From Klebsiella ornithinolytica NBRC 105727 = ATCC 31898 (GTDB lineage: Bacteria; Pseudomonadota; Gammaproteobacteria; Enterobacterales; Enterobacteriaceae), in contig NZ_BCYR01000014.1 of assembly GCF_001598295.1 (NCBI RefSeq), forward strand, positions 45,787 to 109,786: a stretch of DNA of 64,000 nucleotides, read 5' to 3'. The translations under genes were made by a program, and so were the position numbers. Within the stretch, counting starts at the first letter, position 1; each line of letters opens with the position of its first letter. Shown here piece after piece: positions 15,365 to 26,950 of this stretch. Below the pieces are notes generated by a model. It saw nothing but the letters and a program-made list of their open reading frames with translations. It did not search any database and had not been told where the DNA came from.

Positions 15365-16681
15365 ATGCCATTAGTCATCGTTGCTATCGGGGTTGCCCTG
15401 CTGTTACTGCTGATGATCCGTTTCAAAATGAACGGCTTCATCGCTCTGGTTCTGGTGGCACTCGCCGTCGGACTTATGCAAGGCATGCCTCTGGATAAAG
15501 TCATCGTATCCATTAAAAACGGCGTTGGGGGAACCCTCGGCAGCCTCGCGCTGATCATGGGCTTTGGCGCTATGCTCGGTAAGCTGCTGGCGGATTGCGG
15601 CGGCGCTCAGCGCATTGCCACAACCTTAATCGCTAAGTTCGGTAAAAAGCACATCCAGTGGGCCGTCGTGCTGACCGGTTTTACCGTCGGCTTCGCGCTG
15701 TTCTACGAAGTGGGCTTCGTCCTGATGCTGCCGCTGGTGTTCACCATTGCCGCGTCTGCCCGCATCCCGCTGCTGTACGTCGGCGTTCCGATGGCGGCCG
15801 CGCTCTCCGTGACTCACGGTTTCCTGCCTCCGCACCCGGGCCCAACGGCGATTGCCACAATCTTCCATGCTGATATGGGTAAGACCCTGCTGTACGGTAC
15901 GATTCTGGCTATTCCGACGGTTATCCTTGCCGGTCCGGTTTTCGCTCGCTTCCTGAAAGGCATCGATAAACCGATTCCGGAAGGTCTGCACAACCCGAAA
16001 ACCTTCACCGAAGAAGAGATGCCGGGCTTTGGCGTCAGCGTCTGGACCTCACTGGTACCGGTGATCCTGATGGCGATGCGCGCCGTTGCCGAGATGATCC
16101 TGCCGAAAGGCCACGCCTTCCTGCCGGTTGCCGAGTTCTTCGGCGACCCGGTAATGGCGACCCTGATTGCGGTTCTCATCGCCCTGTTCACCTTCGGCCT
16201 GAACCGTGGACGTTCCATGGAGCAGATCAACGACACGCTGACCTCTTCGATCAAAATTATCGCTATGATGCTGTTGATCATCGGCGGCGGTGGCGCCTTC
16301 AAACAGGTGCTGGTGGATAGCGGCATGGATAAATACATCGCCTCTATCATGCATGAATCCAACATGTCCCCGCTGTTTATGGCCTGGTCTATCGCGGCGG
16401 TACTGCGTATTGCGCTCGGTTCTGCGACCGTTGCCGCCATCACCGCCGGCGGGATTGCCGCACCGCTGATTGCCACCACCGGCGTCAGCCCGGAACTGAT
16501 GGTCATTGCGGTTGGTTCCGGCAGCGTTATCTTCTCTCACGTGAACGATCCGGGATTCTGGCTGTTTAAGGAATACTTCAACCTCACCATCGGCGAGACC
16601 ATCCGGTCGTGGTCGGTGCTGGAAACCATTATCTCAGTCTGCGGCCTGGTTGGCTGTCTGCTGCTGGGGATGGTGGTGTAA
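15365..16681 (+). CDS. gntT: High-affinity gluconate:H+ symporter GntT
   Basis: Inner-membrane gluconate permease of the GntP family. The product is 438 residues, the E. coli GntT length, with about 12 or more hydrophobic segments and family signatures such as PPHPGPTAIATIFHADMGKT and a C-terminal HVNDPGFWLFKEYF. It is a monocistronic unit with GntR operators upstream and a strong terminator downstream. It supplies gluconate to GntK, encoded later in the window. Confidence 0.97.
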   Translation: MPLVIVAIGVALLLLLMIRFKMNGFIALVLVALAVGLMQGMPLDKVIVSIKNGVGGTLGSLALIMGFGAMLGKLLADCGGAQRIATTLIAKFGKKHIQWAVVLTGFTVGFALFYEVGFVLMLPLVFTIAASARIPLLYVGVPMAAALSVTHGFLPPHPGPTAIATIFHADMGKTLLYGTILAIPTVILAGPVFARFLKGIDKPIPEGLHNPKTFTEEEMPGFGVSVWTSLVPVILMAMRAVAEMILPKGHAFLPVAEFFGDPVMATLIAVLIALFTFGLNRGRSMEQINDTLTSSIKIIAMMLLIIGGGGAFKQVLVDSGMDKYIASIMHESNMSPLFMAWSIAAVLRIALGSATVAAITAGGIAAPLIATTGVSPELMVIAVGSGSVIFSHVNDPGFWLFKEYFNLTIGETIRSWSVLETIISVCGLVGCLLLGMVV

Positions 16682-16698
16682 GCCAGGCGTCAGCATAA

Positions 16699-16735
16699 AA
16701 AAGGCCGGGTCCGCATACGCGACCCGGCCTTTTTA
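16699..16735. terminator. Bidirectional terminator between gntT and malQ
   Basis: AAAAGGCCGGGTC (16699-16711) and GACCCGGCCTTTT (16721-16733) form a perfect 13-bp stem with a 9-nt loop, and the T-run continues to 16735. It serves gntT on the plus strand and malPQ on the minus strand. Confidence 0.92.
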
Positions 16736-16751
16736 TTGGCTTTTTTCACAG

Positions 16752-16778
16752 CGTTTCCCCGGCGTCACCGGGGAAACG
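16752..16778 (-). terminator. Perfect stem-loop just after malQ
   Basis: Eleven-base arms (16752-16762 with 16768-16778) enclose a 5-nt loop, 6 bp beyond the malQ stop. There is no U-run, so it probably protects the malPQ 3' end while the hairpin at 16699-16735 terminates. Confidence 0.65.
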
Positions 16779-16784
16779 GCGACA

Positions 16785-18872
16785 CTATTTCTTCTTAGCG
16801 ACCGCTTTGCGCCGCTTATCCAGATCCTTAATCAGCTTATTCACCCGCTCATCGGCAAACATCTGCTCAAGGGTCGTGGAGAGCTTACGCCGCCAGTTCG
16901 GATATTCGCTGCTGGTGCCCGGGATATTGACCGGGGTCGCCATTTCCAGCCAGTCTTCCGGCTGTAACCCCAACAATGCGCTGTTGCTGTCCGCAATGTA
17001 ACGCTGCATCCCGCGATTGAGGGTCGACGTCATCGCCATCAGCGAGGCATTATGCCCGGCGCGTTTTGGCAGGCAGCCATATTGATGCAGCGCATCCAGC
17101 AGCCCCTGTTTCGCCCGTTCACGATCCTGATACAGGCCACGCAGAACCACTTCATCAGGATACAGACCTAACGATTTACCCAGCGTCAGGTCTCCGCTTT
17201 CCCAGTAACCGCGCAGCGTTGGCAGGTCATGCGTTGTCGCCACCGCCATTGATTGTTCCGGATACGTCTGCGGCGCGCGGAACGTCTTCTCATGGTCATT
17301 TTCGAAATAGAGCACTTTGTAGGAATAGACGCCGCTCTTACGCAGCTTGCCGACAATCTCCACCGGGACGGTACCCAGATCTTCGCCAATCACCATACAG
17401 CGATGACGCTGACTCTCCAGCGCCATAATCGACAGCAGATCGTCGACCGGGTACTGCACATAGGCGCCGTGGTCAGCGGTTTCACCATACGGAATCCACC
17501 ACAGACGCAGAACCGACATCACGTGGTCGATGCGCAATGCACCGCAGTTTTGCATGTTGGCACGCAGCAGCTCGATAAACGGCTCATAGGCACGGGCGAC
17601 GATGATATGCGGATCCATCGGCGGCAGACCCCAGTTTTGCCCCAGCGGGCCAAGAATGTCCGGCGGCGCCCCGACGGAGGCTTTCAGACAATACAGCTCG
17701 CGGTCGCACCAGGTTTCCGAACCGCCTTCCGCCACGCCCACCGCCAGATCGCGGTACAGACCAATCGGCATCGCGTCGTGCTGGCTGGTGTGCCAGCATT
17801 CGGCGAACTGGCAATACGCCAGCCACTGCAGCCAGAGGTAGAAACTCACCTCGTCGGCCTGCTCGGTGCAGAATGCTTTCACTTCCGGGCTGCTGATATC
17901 CTGATACGCTTTTGGCCAGGCAGGCCAGCCCCAGCGGAGCGGATCTTGCTGTACGTGCCAGGCGTGCAGGGCATCATACGCCGCCTGCCAGTACAGGCTT
18001 TCGCCTTCACGAAGCACGAACTGACGGAACTCCGCCATCGCCTCATCGTGACGGGTGGAAAATCGCTTCCAGGCCATGCGCAGCGCGGTCATTTTCAACG
18101 CGGTCACCGCGGTATAATCCACATCCTCGGTTTGACGCGCGGCTTGTAATGCCCGCTGCGTCTCCGGTGATTGCCACCAGGCCTGCGCCTCTTTGTTCAG
18201 ACGAAAATCATCGACCGCGTTAACGTCAATATAGATAACGTTCAGCCAGCGGCGTGAGGATGGGCTGTAAGGGCTGGCGCTCTCCGGGTTTGCCGGATAG
18301 AGCGCATGAATCGGGTTAAGACCGATAAACGCGCCGCCGCGCCGGGAAATCTCCGGCAGCATCGCGCGTAAATCACCAAAATCGCCGATTCCCCAGTTTT
18401 TCTCCGAGCGCAGCGTATAAAGCTGTACGCAGGCGCCCCACAGTTTTTGCCCCTCTTTCAGGGCCTGTGGTTCATAGCAACGCACCGGCGTCACAATCGC
18501 CCGACAATGCCAGCGTTCGCCATCCTGAGTCAGGGTCAGCGAATGATAGCCTTCCGGCAGTTTGGCCGGCAGCGGGAGGGGCTCTCCTCCACGCACTTTG
18601 CCTTGATACTGTTTCCCCTCTTCGGTGGTGAGGATCCACTGGAATTCCCCACGGCCGGCTACCGGCAGCGACATTTTCTTGCCGTGTGTGAAAACCTGCA
18701 CCGGCGGCAGCGGGTCAACCGCCACTTTCGTGGCGGTTGTTGTACGATGCATCGCATCCAGCAGACGTTGTTTAGTCGCCGCAGCAATCGACTGCGGCTT
18801 ACCGTGCGCATTGATGTAGTCGGGACTTATTCCCGCCGCCAGCGCGGCGTTATCAAGGCGTTTAGTCTCCAT
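16785..18872 (-). CDS. malQ: 4-alpha-glucanotransferase (amylomaltase)
   Basis: Disproportionates maltose and maltodextrins, transferring glucan chains and releasing glucose; a GH77 enzyme. The product is 695 residues (694 in E. coli). The catalytic nucleophile region is GALRIDHVMSVLR and the general acid/base region is GEDLGTVP; TTHDLPTLRGYW also lies in the active site. It ends with a lysine-rich tail. It is second in malPQ, 10 bp behind malP, and feeds longer dextrins to MalP. Confidence 0.97.
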   Translation of the reverse strand: METKRLDNAALAAGISPDYINAHGKPQSIAAATKQRLLDAMHRTTTATKVAVDPLPPVQVFTHGKKMSLPVAGRGEFQWILTTEEGKQYQGKVRGGEPLPLPAKLPEGYHSLTLTQDGERWHCRAIVTPVRCYEPQALKEGQKLWGACVQLYTLRSEKNWGIGDFGDLRAMLPEISRRGGAFIGLNPIHALYPANPESASPYSPSSRRWLNVIYIDVNAVDDFRLNKEAQAWWQSPETQRALQAARQTEDVDYTAVTALKMTALRMAWKRFSTRHDEAMAEFRQFVLREGESLYWQAAYDALHAWHVQQDPLRWGWPAWPKAYQDISSPEVKAFCTEQADEVSFYLWLQWLAYCQFAECWHTSQHDAMPIGLYRDLAVGVAEGGSETWCDRELYCLKASVGAPPDILGPLGQNWGLPPMDPHIIVARAYEPFIELLRANMQNCGALRIDHVMSVLRLWWIPYGETADHGAYVQYPVDDLLSIMALESQRHRCMVIGEDLGTVPVEIVGKLRKSGVYSYKVLYFENDHEKTFRAPQTYPEQSMAVATTHDLPTLRGYWESGDLTLGKSLGLYPDEVVLRGLYQDRERAKQGLLDALHQYGCLPKRAGHNASLMAMTSTLNRGMQRYIADSNSALLGLQPEDWLEMATPVNIPGTSSEYPNWRRKLSTTLEQMFADERVNKLIKDLDKRRKAVAKKK

Positions 18873-18882
18873 AGGCCTGTCC

Positions 18883-21273
18883 TTAGCGTTTTGCCTGCCA
18901 GATACGTTGTTGATAGTCGCGAATTGAGCGGTCGGAGCTGAACATGCCGCAGCGCGCGGTATTCAGAATCGTCGCACGAGTCCAGGCTTCCTGATCGCGG
19001 TACAACTCATCCACCTGCTTCTGCGCAGCAACATACGCTTCGAAGTCAGCCAGCACCAGGTACGGGTCGCCGCCTTTCAGCAGGCTGTGCAGCATCTGGT
19101 CGAAAGCATGCTTGTCGCCATCGCTATACTTGCCGCTTTCCAGCTCTTTCAGGACCGCATCCAGCAGCTTGTCCTTTTTACGCCATTTCAGCGGGTCATA
19201 ACCTTTCGCTTTCAGCGCCTTAACTTCTTCAACGGTATTACCGAAGATAAAGATATTCTCTTCGCCGACCTGTTCGGCGATTTCAACGTTCGCACCGTCC
19301 AGGGTCCCGACGGTCAATGCGCCGTTCAGCGCCAGCTTCATGTTGCCGGTACCGGAGGCTTCTTTCCCCGCCGTGGAGATCTGTTCAGAGACATCCGCCG
19401 CTGGAATCAGCATTTCCGCCGCAGAGACGCAGTAATCCGGCAGGAAGACCACTTTCAGCTTGTCGCCCACCAGCGGATCGTTATTCACCGCCTGCGCCAC
19501 CTTGTTGATAGCAAAAATAATATTCTTCGCCAGGTAGTAGCCCGGTGCGGCTTTCGCCCCGAACAGGAACACGCGCGGTACGCGGTCCGCCTGCGGGTTT
19601 TCGCGAATCTCTTTGTACTGCGCCAGAATGTTCAGCAGATTGAGATGCTGACGCTTGTACTCGTGCAGACGCTTAATCTGGATATCGAAAATCGCCTGCG
19701 GGTTGATCTCGATACCGGTACGCGTCTTAACAAACTCAGCCAGGCGAACTTTGTTAGCCAGCTTAATCTCACGGTAGGTCTGGCGGAACGCCGCATCGTC
19801 AGCATATTTCTCCAGATGGATCAGCTGGTCGAGATCGTTAGCCCACTCTTTCTTCAGCGTCTTATCCAGCAGCGCAGCCAGTTCCGGGTTGCACTGTTTA
19901 ATCCAGCGACGCGGCGTAATGCCGTTGGTCACGTTGTGGAACTTATTCGGCCACAGCTGGTGATATTCCGGGAACAGATCTTTCACCACCAGGTCGGAGT
20001 GCAACGCGGCAACGCCGTTGACCGCAAAGCCGCTGACCACACACATGTTCGCCATGCGAACCTGTTTATCATGCACCACCGCCAGTTTTGCCCACACCTG
20101 CTTATCGCCAGGCCAGGTTTTCTCGACCAGCTTCTTAAATCTGTCGTTAATCTCTTTGATGATCTGCATATGACGCGGCAGCAGGGCTTTAACCAGCTTC
20201 TCGTCCCAGCACTCCAGCGCTTCAGGCATCAGCGTATGGTTGGTGTAGGCGAAGGTTTTGCTGGTAATGGCCCAGGCGTCATCCCAGCTCAGCTGGTGCT
20301 CATCGATCAGCACGCGCAGCAGTTCAGGAATGGCGATGGTCGGGTGGGTATCGTTGAGCTGGATCACTTCGTAATCCGCCAGTTCTGCCAGCTTACGACC
20401 CGCCAGATGGTGGCGACGCAGAATATCGGCAACCGAACAGGCGCACTGGAAGTATTGCTGCATTAAGCGCAGCTTTTTCCCTGCCTGATGGTTATCGTTC
20501 GGGTAAAGCACTTTAGTCAGTTTTTCCGCGTCGATACCCTGCTGCTCTGCGCGCAGGAAATCGCCATCGTTAAATTTGGTCAGATTAAATGGATGAGCAT
20601 GGGTCGCCTGCCACAGACGCAGCGGCTGCGCGACGTTATTACGATACCCCAGCACCGGCAGATCCCAGGCCTGGCCGGTAATCACGAACGCCGGTTCCCA
20701 GGCGCCGCTTTTGCTGACCTTACCGCCGATCCCAACCTGCACATCCAGCTGTTCGTTATGACGGAACCACGGGTAACGGCTACGCCCCCAGTCATCCGGC
20801 GCTTCAACCTGCTGGCCATCTGCGAAAGACTGACGGAACAGACCATACTGATAATTCAGGCCATAGCCGGTTGCCGACTGGCCAACGGTCGCCATGGAGT
20901 CGAGGAAACATGCCGCCAGACGGCCCAGACCGCCGTTGCCGAGGCCCGGATCAATCTCTTCTTCCAGCAGATCGGTCAGGTAAATGTCATGAGCCTTCAG
21001 CTCATCGCTCACCCCTTGATACCAACCCAGATTCAACAGGTTGTTGCCGGTCAGACGACCGATCAAAAACTCCATAGAGATATAGTTGACGTGACGCTGC
21101 CCTTTGGCGGGTTTCGCCACCGGTTGAGCGGCCAACAGCTCGGCAAGCGCACCGCTTACGGCGTGCCACCACTGACGCTGGGTCATCTCAGAAGCGGACT
21201 GTAAGCCAAAATGCTGCCACTGACGGGTCAGTGCAGCCTGAAACTGATCTTTATTAAAAGAAGTCTGTGACAT
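18883..21273 (-). CDS. malP: Maltodextrin phosphorylase
   Basis: PLP enzyme that phosphorolyses alpha-1,4-glucans to glucose-1-phosphate. The product is 796 residues (797 in E. coli). The PLP-lysine region reads [20 protein letters not shown]. The phosphorylase-family N-terminus ([12 protein letters not shown]) and [12 protein letters not shown] motif are present. It is the first gene of malPQ, divergent from malT, with MalT boxes upstream. It is a paralogue of GlgP, which lies later in the window. Confidence 0.97.
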   Translation of the reverse strand: MSQTSFNKDQFQAALTRQWQHFGLQSASEMTQRQWWHAVSGALAELLAAQPVAKPAKGQRHVNYISMEFLIGRLTGNNLLNLGWYQGVSDELKAHDIYLTDLLEEEIDPGLGNGGLGRLAACFLDSMATVGQSATGYGLNYQYGLFRQSFADGQQVEAPDDWGRSRYPWFRHNEQLDVQVGIGGKVSKSGAWEPAFVITGQAWDLPVLGYRNNVAQPLRLWQATHAHPFNLTKFNDGDFLRAEQQGIDAEKLTKVLYPNDNHQAGKKLRLMQQYFQCACSVADILRRHHLAGRKLAELADYEVIQLNDTHPTIAIPELLRVLIDEHQLSWDDAWAITSKTFAYTNHTLMPEALECWDEKLVKALLPRHMQIIKEINDRFKKLVEKTWPGDKQVWAKLAVVHDKQVRMANMCVVSGFAVNGVAALHSDLVVKDLFPEYHQLWPNKFHNVTNGITPRRWIKQCNPELAALLDKTLKKEWANDLDQLIHLEKYADDAAFRQTYREIKLANKVRLAEFVKTRTGIEINPQAIFDIQIKRLHEYKRQHLNLLNILAQYKEIRENPQADRVPRVFLFGAKAAPGYYLAKNIIFAINKVAQAVNNDPLVGDKLKVVFLPDYCVSAAEMLIPAADVSEQISTAGKEASGTGNMKLALNGALTVGTLDGANVEIAEQVGEENIFIFGNTVEEVKALKAKGYDPLKWRKKDKLLDAVLKELESGKYSDGDKHAFDQMLHSLLKGGDPYLVLADFEAYVAAQKQVDELYRDQEAWTRATILNTARCGMFSSDRSIRDYQQRIWQAKR

Positions 21274-21894
21274 AAGAAATCCGGGTCCTTTACTAAAACG
21301 TTGGCGTTAGTGTGCCGACCTCCTGAAGCAACGTCCTCATCCCGATGGGGATTAGACAGGGAGGAGCAGCAGGGATGAGCGAAAAGTGTGATCGTGGCCA
21401 CTATAACGGTAGCTCTCCGCCAGAAACATGCTGGAAAATTCACCACCCAGAAACACTATATTGTTCATCACCATCAGAAGAATATTTGTTACAGGCCGAG
21501 ACAAAGCGTTGGATAAAACACCATTCCGCAATTATCACGAAATAAAAATAAGCATTGTGTAAAAATAACTCTGCCTCATGACACAAATACGCCAAAACGA
21601 TTATTTATAAGATTGTCCTGAAATTAACTTAATAAAAACATACAACTACAAAAAAATGGAGTGAAAGCCATTTTTTAGACCAGTGAACAAGGGAAAACCC
21701 AGTAATCACGCACGCTGGTACCGGTTTTACAACCGCAGGGTTTTAATTGGGAATTTGTGACCTGGTGCAAATTCAAGAGCATAAAATTCGGACATAACTT
21801 GCAATAATTTTCATTATCGCCGACCTTAATAGTCATTAATTACGAAGCGCAAAAAAAATCGCAAATCCTCTCTTGCACAGCGAAATGATTAACT
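21274..21894. promoter_or_regulatory. malP-malT divergent control region: MalT boxes and CRP site
   Basis: The 621-bp gap has four MalT-box-like sequences: GGGATGAGG on the minus strand (21335-21343) and, on the plus strand, GGGGATTAG (21347-21355), GGGAGGAGC (21359-21367) and GGGATGAGC (21372-21380), all suited to activating malP. Near malT, TGTGA-CCTGGT-GCAAA (21756-21771) matches the known E. coli malT CRP site closely. The stretch 21400-21740 between them is AT-rich, and no gene was seen in it. Confidence 0.75.
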
Positions 21895-24600
21895 ATGTTG
21901 ATTCCGTCTAAATTAAGTCGCCCAGTCCGCCTTGAACACACCGTGGTTCGCGAGCGATTGCTGGCTAAACTTTCCGGCGCGAACAATTACCGTCTCGTGT
22001 TGGTCACCAGCCCCGCTGGGTACGGCAAGACAACGCTCATCTCTCAATGGGCGGCGGGGAAAAATGAACTTGGCTGGTTTTCGCTGGATGAAGGCGATAA
22101 CCAACAGGAGCGTTTTGCCAGTTATCTGATCGCCTCTGTTCAGCAGGCTACCGGCGGCCACTGCGTGGCCAGCGAAAACATGGTGCAGAAACGCCAGTAT
22201 GCCAGCCTGCCCTCGCTTTTTGCGCAGCTGTTTATTGAGCTTGCCGACTGGCAGCGCCCGCTGTATCTGGTGATTGATGATTATCATCTGATCAACAATC
22301 CGGTGATTCACGATGCGATGCGCTTCTTCCTCCGCCATCAGCCGGAGAATATGACCCTGGTGGTGCTCTCGCGCAACCTGCCGCAGCTCGGTATTGCCAA
22401 CCTGCGCGTGCGCGATCAGCTGCTGGAAATCGGCAGCCAGCAGCTGGCGTTTACCCATCAGGAAGCAAAACTCTTTTTCGACTGTCGTCTGGCTTCGCCG
22501 ATTGAGGCTGAAGACAGCAGCAGGCTGTGCGACGACGTCGCCGGCTGGGCCACGGCGCTTCAGCTTATTGCTCTTTCCGCCCGCCAGAATAACTCTTCCG
22601 CCCACCACTCCGCCCGTCGTCTTGCCGGTATAAATGCCAGCCATCTCTCCGATTATCTGGTGGATGAGGTACTGGATAATGTCGACGCGCGAACGCGTAA
22701 TGTTTTGCTGAAAAGCTCGCTGCTGCGTTCAATGAACGATGCGCTCATCGTTCGCGTGACCGGGGAAGAAAACGGGCAAATGCAGCTGGAAGAGATTGAG
22801 CGTCAGGGCCTGTTCATGCAGCGGATGGACGACTCCGGCGAATGGTTCCGCTATCACCCCCTGTTTGGCAATTTCCTGCGCCAGCGCTGCCAGTGGGAGC
22901 TGGCAACCGAATTACCTGAAATTCACCGCTCTGCCGCCGAAGGCTGGATGGCGCTGGGCTTCCCCAGCGAAGCCATTCATCATGCGCTGGCGGCCGGCGA
23001 TGCGAAAATGCTGCGCGATATTTTACTGAATCACGCCTGGGGCATGTTCAACCACAGCGAACTGGGACTGCTCGAACAGTCGCTGGCGGCGCTGCCATGG
23101 TCAAACCTGCTGGAAAATCCGCGTCTGCTCCTGCTGCAGGCCTGGCTGATGCAAAGCCAGCACCGTTACAGCGAAGTCAACACCCTGCTGGCGCGCGCCG
23201 AGCAGGAGATGGACATGAAAATGGATACCGCGATGCATGGCGATTTCAACGCCCTGCGTGCACAGGTGGCCATTAATGCCGGCGATCAGGAAGAGGCCGA
23301 GCGTCTGTCCATGGTCGCGTTAGAAGAGCTGCCGTTGGCCAGCTACTACAGCCGAATTGTGGCTACATCGGTGCATGGCGAAGTGCTGCATTGTAAAGGC
23401 CAGTTAAGTAAATCTCTGGCGGTGATGCAACAGACGGAGCAGATGGCCCGCCGCCACGACATCTGGCATTACGCGCTGTGGAGCATGATCCAGCAAAGCG
23501 AGATTCTCTTTGCCCAGGGCTTCCTGCAGGCCGCCTGGGAAGTGCAGGAGAAAGCTTTCCAGCTTATCCGCGAGCAGCATCTCGAGCAGCTGCCGATGCA
23601 TGAATTCCTGCTGCGTATTCGCTCACAGCTGCTGTGGGCCTGGGCGCGGCTGGATGAGGCGGAAGCGTCCGCACGTAATGGCATGGATGTCCTGTCAAGC
23701 TATCAACCGCAGCAGCAGCTGCAGTGTCTGGCTCTGATGGTGCAGTGCTCGCTGGCACGCGGCGATCTGGATAACGCCCGCAGCCACCTCAACCGCCTGG
23801 AAAACCTGCTCGGCAACGGTCACTATCATAGCGACTGGGTTTCGAATGCCGATAAAGTCCGGGTGATCTACTGGCAGATGGTCGGTGATAAAGCCGCGGC
23901 CGCCAACTGGCTGCGCCAGACGCCGAAACCCGAATTCGCCAATAACCACTTCCTGCAAAGCCAGTGGCGCAACATCGCCAGGGCGCAAATTCTGCTGGGT
24001 GATTTTGACTCGGCGGAAATGGTGCTGGAAGAGCTCAACGACAATGCCCGCTCGCTGCGTCTGATGAGCGATATTAACCGCAACCTGCTGTTGCTCAACC
24101 AGCTTTACTGGCAGGCAGGACGGAAAAGCGAGGCGCAGAAAGTCCTGCTGGAGGCGCTCGCGCTCGCCAACCGCACCGGGTTTATCAACCACTTTGTGAT
24201 TGAAGGCGAAGCCATGGCGCAGCAGCTGCGCCAGCTGATTCAGCTCAATACGCTGCCGGAGCTGGAACAGCACCGCGCCCAGCGCATCCTGCGCGATATC
24301 AACCAGCACCATCGCCATAAGTTTGCCCACTTTGATGAGGGCTTTGTCGAACGGCTGCTGAGTCACCCGGAAGTCCCGGAACTGATTCGCACCAGCCCGC
24401 TGACCCAGCGTGAATGGCAGGTACTGGGGCTGATCTATTCCGGCTACAGCAACGAACAGATTGCCGGTGAGCTGGACGTGGCGGCCACGACCATTAAAAC
24501 CCACATTCGTAATCTGTATCAGAAGCTGGGAGTCGCACACCGCCAGGATGCGGTACAGCACGCCCAGCGGTTGCTTAAAATGATGGGCTACGGCGTTTAA
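21895..24600 (+). CDS. malT: Maltose regulon activator MalT
   Basis: STAND ATPase transcription activator triggered by maltotriose and ATP. The product is 901 residues, the E. coli length. Walker A ([10 protein letters not shown]) is near residues 37-46; Walker B is in [14 protein letters not shown]-like sensor region fills the middle, and a C-terminal LuxR-type helix-turn-helix reads [20 protein letters not shown]. The start [16 protein letters not shown] matches the family. It is convergent with glpR, with only 6 bp between the stops. Confidence 0.98.
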   Translation: MLIPSKLSRPVRLEHTVVRERLLAKLSGANNYRLVLVTSPAGYGKTTLISQWAAGKNELGWFSLDEGDNQQERFASYLIASVQQATGGHCVASENMVQKRQYASLPSLFAQLFIELADWQRPLYLVIDDYHLINNPVIHDAMRFFLRHQPENMTLVVLSRNLPQLGIANLRVRDQLLEIGSQQLAFTHQEAKLFFDCRLASPIEAEDSSRLCDDVAGWATALQLIALSARQNNSSAHHSARRLAGINASHLSDYLVDEVLDNVDARTRNVLLKSSLLRSMNDALIVRVTGEENGQMQLEEIERQGLFMQRMDDSGEWFRYHPLFGNFLRQRCQWELATELPEIHRSAAEGWMALGFPSEAIHHALAAGDAKMLRDILLNHAWGMFNHSELGLLEQSLAALPWSNLLENPRLLLLQAWLMQSQHRYSEVNTLLARAEQEMDMKMDTAMHGDFNALRAQVAINAGDQEEAERLSMVALEELPLASYYSRIVATSVHGEVLHCKGQLSKSLAVMQQTEQMARRHDIWHYALWSMIQQSEILFAQGFLQAAWEVQEKAFQLIREQHLEQLPMHEFLLRIRSQLLWAWARLDEAEASARNGMDVLSSYQPQQQLQCLALMVQCSLARGDLDNARSHLNRLENLLGNGHYHSDWVSNADKVRVIYWQMVGDKAAAANWLRQTPKPEFANNHFLQSQWRNIARAQILLGDFDSAEMVLEELNDNARSLRLMSDINRNLLLLNQLYWQAGRKSEAQKVLLEALALANRTGFINHFVIEGEAMAQQLRQLIQLNTLPELEQHRAQRILRDINQHHRHKFAHFDEGFVERLLSHPEVPELIRTSPLTQREWQVLGLIYSGYSNEQIAGELDVAATTIKTHIRNLYQKLGVAHRQDAVQHAQRLLKMMGYGV

Positions 24601-24606
24601 CGCCGT

Positions 24607-25365
24607 TTAGCACAGTTCCAGCTGAAGGTTGTTGTCCGTAATAACTTTCAGTACCCCTGCCGGCGGCATCACATCGGTGTAGACCGCATCGACCATGCTG
24701 ATGCTGCCCATATTCACCATCGCATTGCGCCCAAATTTCGAGTGATCCACCACCAGCATCACGTGGCGAGAGTTTTCAATGATCGCGCGTTTGGTGCGCA
24801 CTTCATGGTAATCAAACTCCAGCAGCGAACCGTCGCTGTCTACGCCGCTGATACCGAGAATGCCGAAATCAAGGCGAAACTGGGAGATAAAGTCCAGCGT
24901 CGCTTCGCCGATAATGCCGCCATCCCGACTGCGCAGCTCGCCGCCCGCCAGAATAATGCGGAAATCCTCTTTCACCATCAGCGTGGTGGCCACATTAAGG
25001 TTGTTGGTGACGATGCGCAGATCGTTATGCTCCAGCAGCGCATGTGCCACCGCTTCCGGCGTGGTGCCGATATCGATGAACAACGTCGCGCCATCGGGGA
25101 TTTGGCTGGCCACCTTGCGGGCAATACGCTCTTTTTCCTGCGTCTGGGTGGCCTTCCTGTCGTGCCAGGAGGTATTTACCGAACTGGAAGGCAGCGCTGC
25201 GCCACCGTGGTGGCGCAGGATCATCTTTTGTTCGGCAAGGTCGTTCAGGTCACGACGAATGGTCTGTGGGCTGACGGCAAATTGCTCAACCAGCTCTTCC
25301 GTACTGACATATCCCTGTTTTTTTACCAGCTCGATAATGGCGTCATGACGTTGTGTTTGTTTCAT
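24607..25365 (-). CDS. glpR: Glycerol-3-phosphate regulon repressor GlpR
   Basis: DeoR-family repressor of the glp genes, released by glycerol-3-phosphate. The product is 252 residues, as in E. coli. The N-terminal helix-turn-helix is about residues 6-57 (YVSTEELVEQFAVSPQTIRRDLNDL). The C-terminal ligand domain has the typical LAGGELRSRDGGIIG and DYHEVRTKRAIIENS motifs. It is last in the glpEGR block; its tandem operators lie upstream of glpD. E. coli has rtcBA and rtcR between malT and glpR; here they are absent. Confidence 0.97.
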   Translation of the reverse strand: MKQTQRHDAIIELVKKQGYVSTEELVEQFAVSPQTIRRDLNDLAEQKMILRHHGGAALPSSSVNTSWHDRKATQTQEKERIARKVASQIPDGATLFIDIGTTPEAVAHALLEHNDLRIVTNNLNVATTLMVKEDFRIILAGGELRSRDGGIIGEATLDFISQFRLDFGILGISGVDSDGSLLEFDYHEVRTKRAIIENSRHVMLVVDHSKFGRNAMVNMGSISMVDAVYTDVMPPAGVLKVITDNNLQLELC

Positions 25366-25436
25366 GAAATATCCCTGGGATTATAAGACTCGCATAAAGG
25401 CGCTGTCGTTGCAGAGAGCCGGGTAAGTCGGCGGCC

Positions 25437-26267
25437 CTATGTTCGCTTTCGCACATGTTGCGTATCGACCAACGCCATCGCCAGCCCGGTCAGGAGACCT
25501 GCCACATGCGCACCGTTCGCAATCGACATGCCAAAAACATCAAACCATCCAGCAATTAACCACACTAAAGAGAAGAGTATCAAGCCACGCTGCAAATAGA
25601 CGCCGCTTTGCGGATCCCGCTCTCCACGCAGCCAGACATAGCCCATCAGCGCATAGACGACGCCGGATAGCCCACCAAACCAGGGGCCGCTAAACTGGTG
25701 CTGAATAAACCCGCTTAACAAGGCGCTAATAACGGTAATGACCACCAGTTTGCCGGTGCCGATGCGTTTTTCCACCGCACCGCCGAGGTACCACCACCAT
25801 AGCAGGTTAAACAGGATATGCATCAGCGAGAAGTGCATGAAAGCATGGCTAAAGTAGCGCCAGACTTCAAATTTCAGCGACGGGTCATAAGGCCAGGCCA
25901 GCAGCAGCATGATCGGCCGATCGCCGATGATGTTTTGCAGCACAAAGACCAGGATGCAGACAAGCAAAATGGCCCAGGTAAACGGCCCGGCGTTGTGACG
26001 CAGAGTGGCAAAGAAAGGGAAACGCTGGTAGCGCAAACCGCTGTTGGTCTGTCCGGATTGCCAGCTGGCCGCCAGATAGCGTGGATCGGCGGGGTTTTCC
26101 AGGAAGCGAGCCAGTTCGGCCTGCACCCGCCCGGCCTGACTCTCATCGGCCAGCCAGACATCGCTCTGATCATGCTGCTGAATGGTCAGGATAATGCCCT
26201 GCGTAGCCATGTAGTCGACAAACGCCTGGGCCACACGCGGGTTAGCAAAAGAGGTAATCATTAACAT
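25437..26267 (-). CDS. glpG: Rhomboid intramembrane serine protease GlpG
   Basis: Inner-membrane protease that cleaves membrane-spanning substrates and helps remove orphan membrane proteins. The product is 276 residues, with the catalytic dyad Ser201 ([11 protein letters not shown]) and His254 (NGAHVAGL). The soluble N-terminal domain spans about residues 1-70; six membrane segments follow, with the [19 protein letters not shown] segment typical of rhomboids. It sits between glpE and glpR on the minus strand. Confidence 0.97.
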   Translation of the reverse strand: MLMITSFANPRVAQAFVDYMATQGIILTIQQHDQSDVWLADESQAGRVQAELARFLENPADPRYLAASWQSGQTNSGLRYQRFPFFATLRHNAGPFTWAILLVCILVFVLQNIIGDRPIMLLLAWPYDPSLKFEVWRYFSHAFMHFSLMHILFNLLWWWYLGGAVEKRIGTGKLVVITVISALLSGFIQHQFSGPWFGGLSGVVYALMGYVWLRGERDPQSGVYLQRGLILFSLVWLIAGWFDVFGMSIANGAHVAGLLTGLAMALVDTQHVRKRT

Positions 26268-26407
26268 ACGGCGGATCGCTTATTCCACACAAAGGGGGCT
26301 AGTATATACGAGTTGCAGGAGTGGCGCGCCCTGGGCGTCCCTGAACAACGCATCCGCAGCCATGCCATCTGAAACAGGACGGGAATAACGGAATGGCGTG
26401 CTAACGT

Positions 26408-26737
26408 TTAAAGCGCGCCATGTTCCACTTCCGCCGGGAAATGACGATGCCACGCATCGAACCCACCATCCACGCTGTAAACCTTGTCATAGCCCTGCTG
26501 TAGCAGATACTGCGCGGCGCCTTTACTGCTATTGCCGTGGTAGCACATCACCATCACCGCGGTATCAACGTCATTATCGCGCATAAACGCGCCCAGCGTA
26601 TCGTTGGTCAGATGAAACGCACCCGGCGTATGCCCCATCGCAAAACTCTGCGGATCGCGGATATCCACCAGCACCGCCTTTGCCTGATGCAGTTTCTGGT
26701 GCGCTTCTTCAACATTGATACATTCAAAGTGGTCCAT
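26408..26737 (-). CDS. glpE: Thiosulfate sulfurtransferase GlpE (single-domain rhodanese)
   Basis: Cytoplasmic rhodanese that transfers sulfur from thiosulfate to cyanide or thioredoxin in vitro. The start at 26737 ([16 protein letters not shown]) gives 109 residues (108 in E. coli) and follows an AAAGAGC ribosome binding site; an in-frame upstream start would add 17 non-family residues. The active site is Cys65 in the loop CYHGNSS. It is divergent from glpD and first of glpE-glpG-glpR. Confidence 0.95.
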   Translation of the reverse strand: MDHFECINVEEAHQKLHQAKAVLVDIRDPQSFAMGHTPGAFHLTNDTLGAFMRDNDVDTAVMVMCYHGNSSKGAAQYLLQQGYDKVYSVDGGFDAWHRHFPAEVEHGAL

Positions 26738-26834
26738 GTGCTCTTTCTCTATATAGCGGAATAATATTGCTGGCAGATAGCCGGCCATGATTCTACTGCC
26801 TAGTTTACCGTCAGACGGGAAATAAACGCCAATA

Positions 26835-26934
26835 TGTTACACGCATCACTCTGAAATGTTTTTTTGATGTTACCAATGGCGCGTTTGTTTGCTATATTGA
26901 GCGATAACGAACATTTTTGAGCTTAAACGAAAGT
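26835..26934 (+). promoter_or_regulatory. Tandem GlpR operators and CRP-like site upstream of glpD
   Basis: Two adjacent 20-bp sequences, 26895-26914 (TATTGAGCGATAACGAACAT) and 26915-26934 (TTTTGAGCTTAAACGAAAGT), share the GlpR operator pattern and abut head to tail as in E. coli glpD. The -10-like TATATT (26893-26898) overlaps the first. TGTTA-CACGCA-TCACT (26835-26850) is a weak CRP-like match upstream. Confidence 0.75.
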
Positions 26935-26950
26935 GCCAGAGGTAGCGAAC

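Noticed and set aside
17253..18149. 298-residue frame antisense to malQ
   Set aside because: Shadow frame opposite conserved coding sequence; composition unlike a real protein.
19087..20466. 459-residue frame antisense to malP
   Set aside because: Mirror frame of a conserved gene with high GC third positions; no start signal and no family.
24591..24605. CGGCGTT-T-AACGCCG palindrome at the malT/glpR convergence as a terminator
   Set aside because: Stem only 7 bp with a 1-base loop overlapping the malT stop; no U-run long enough to call.
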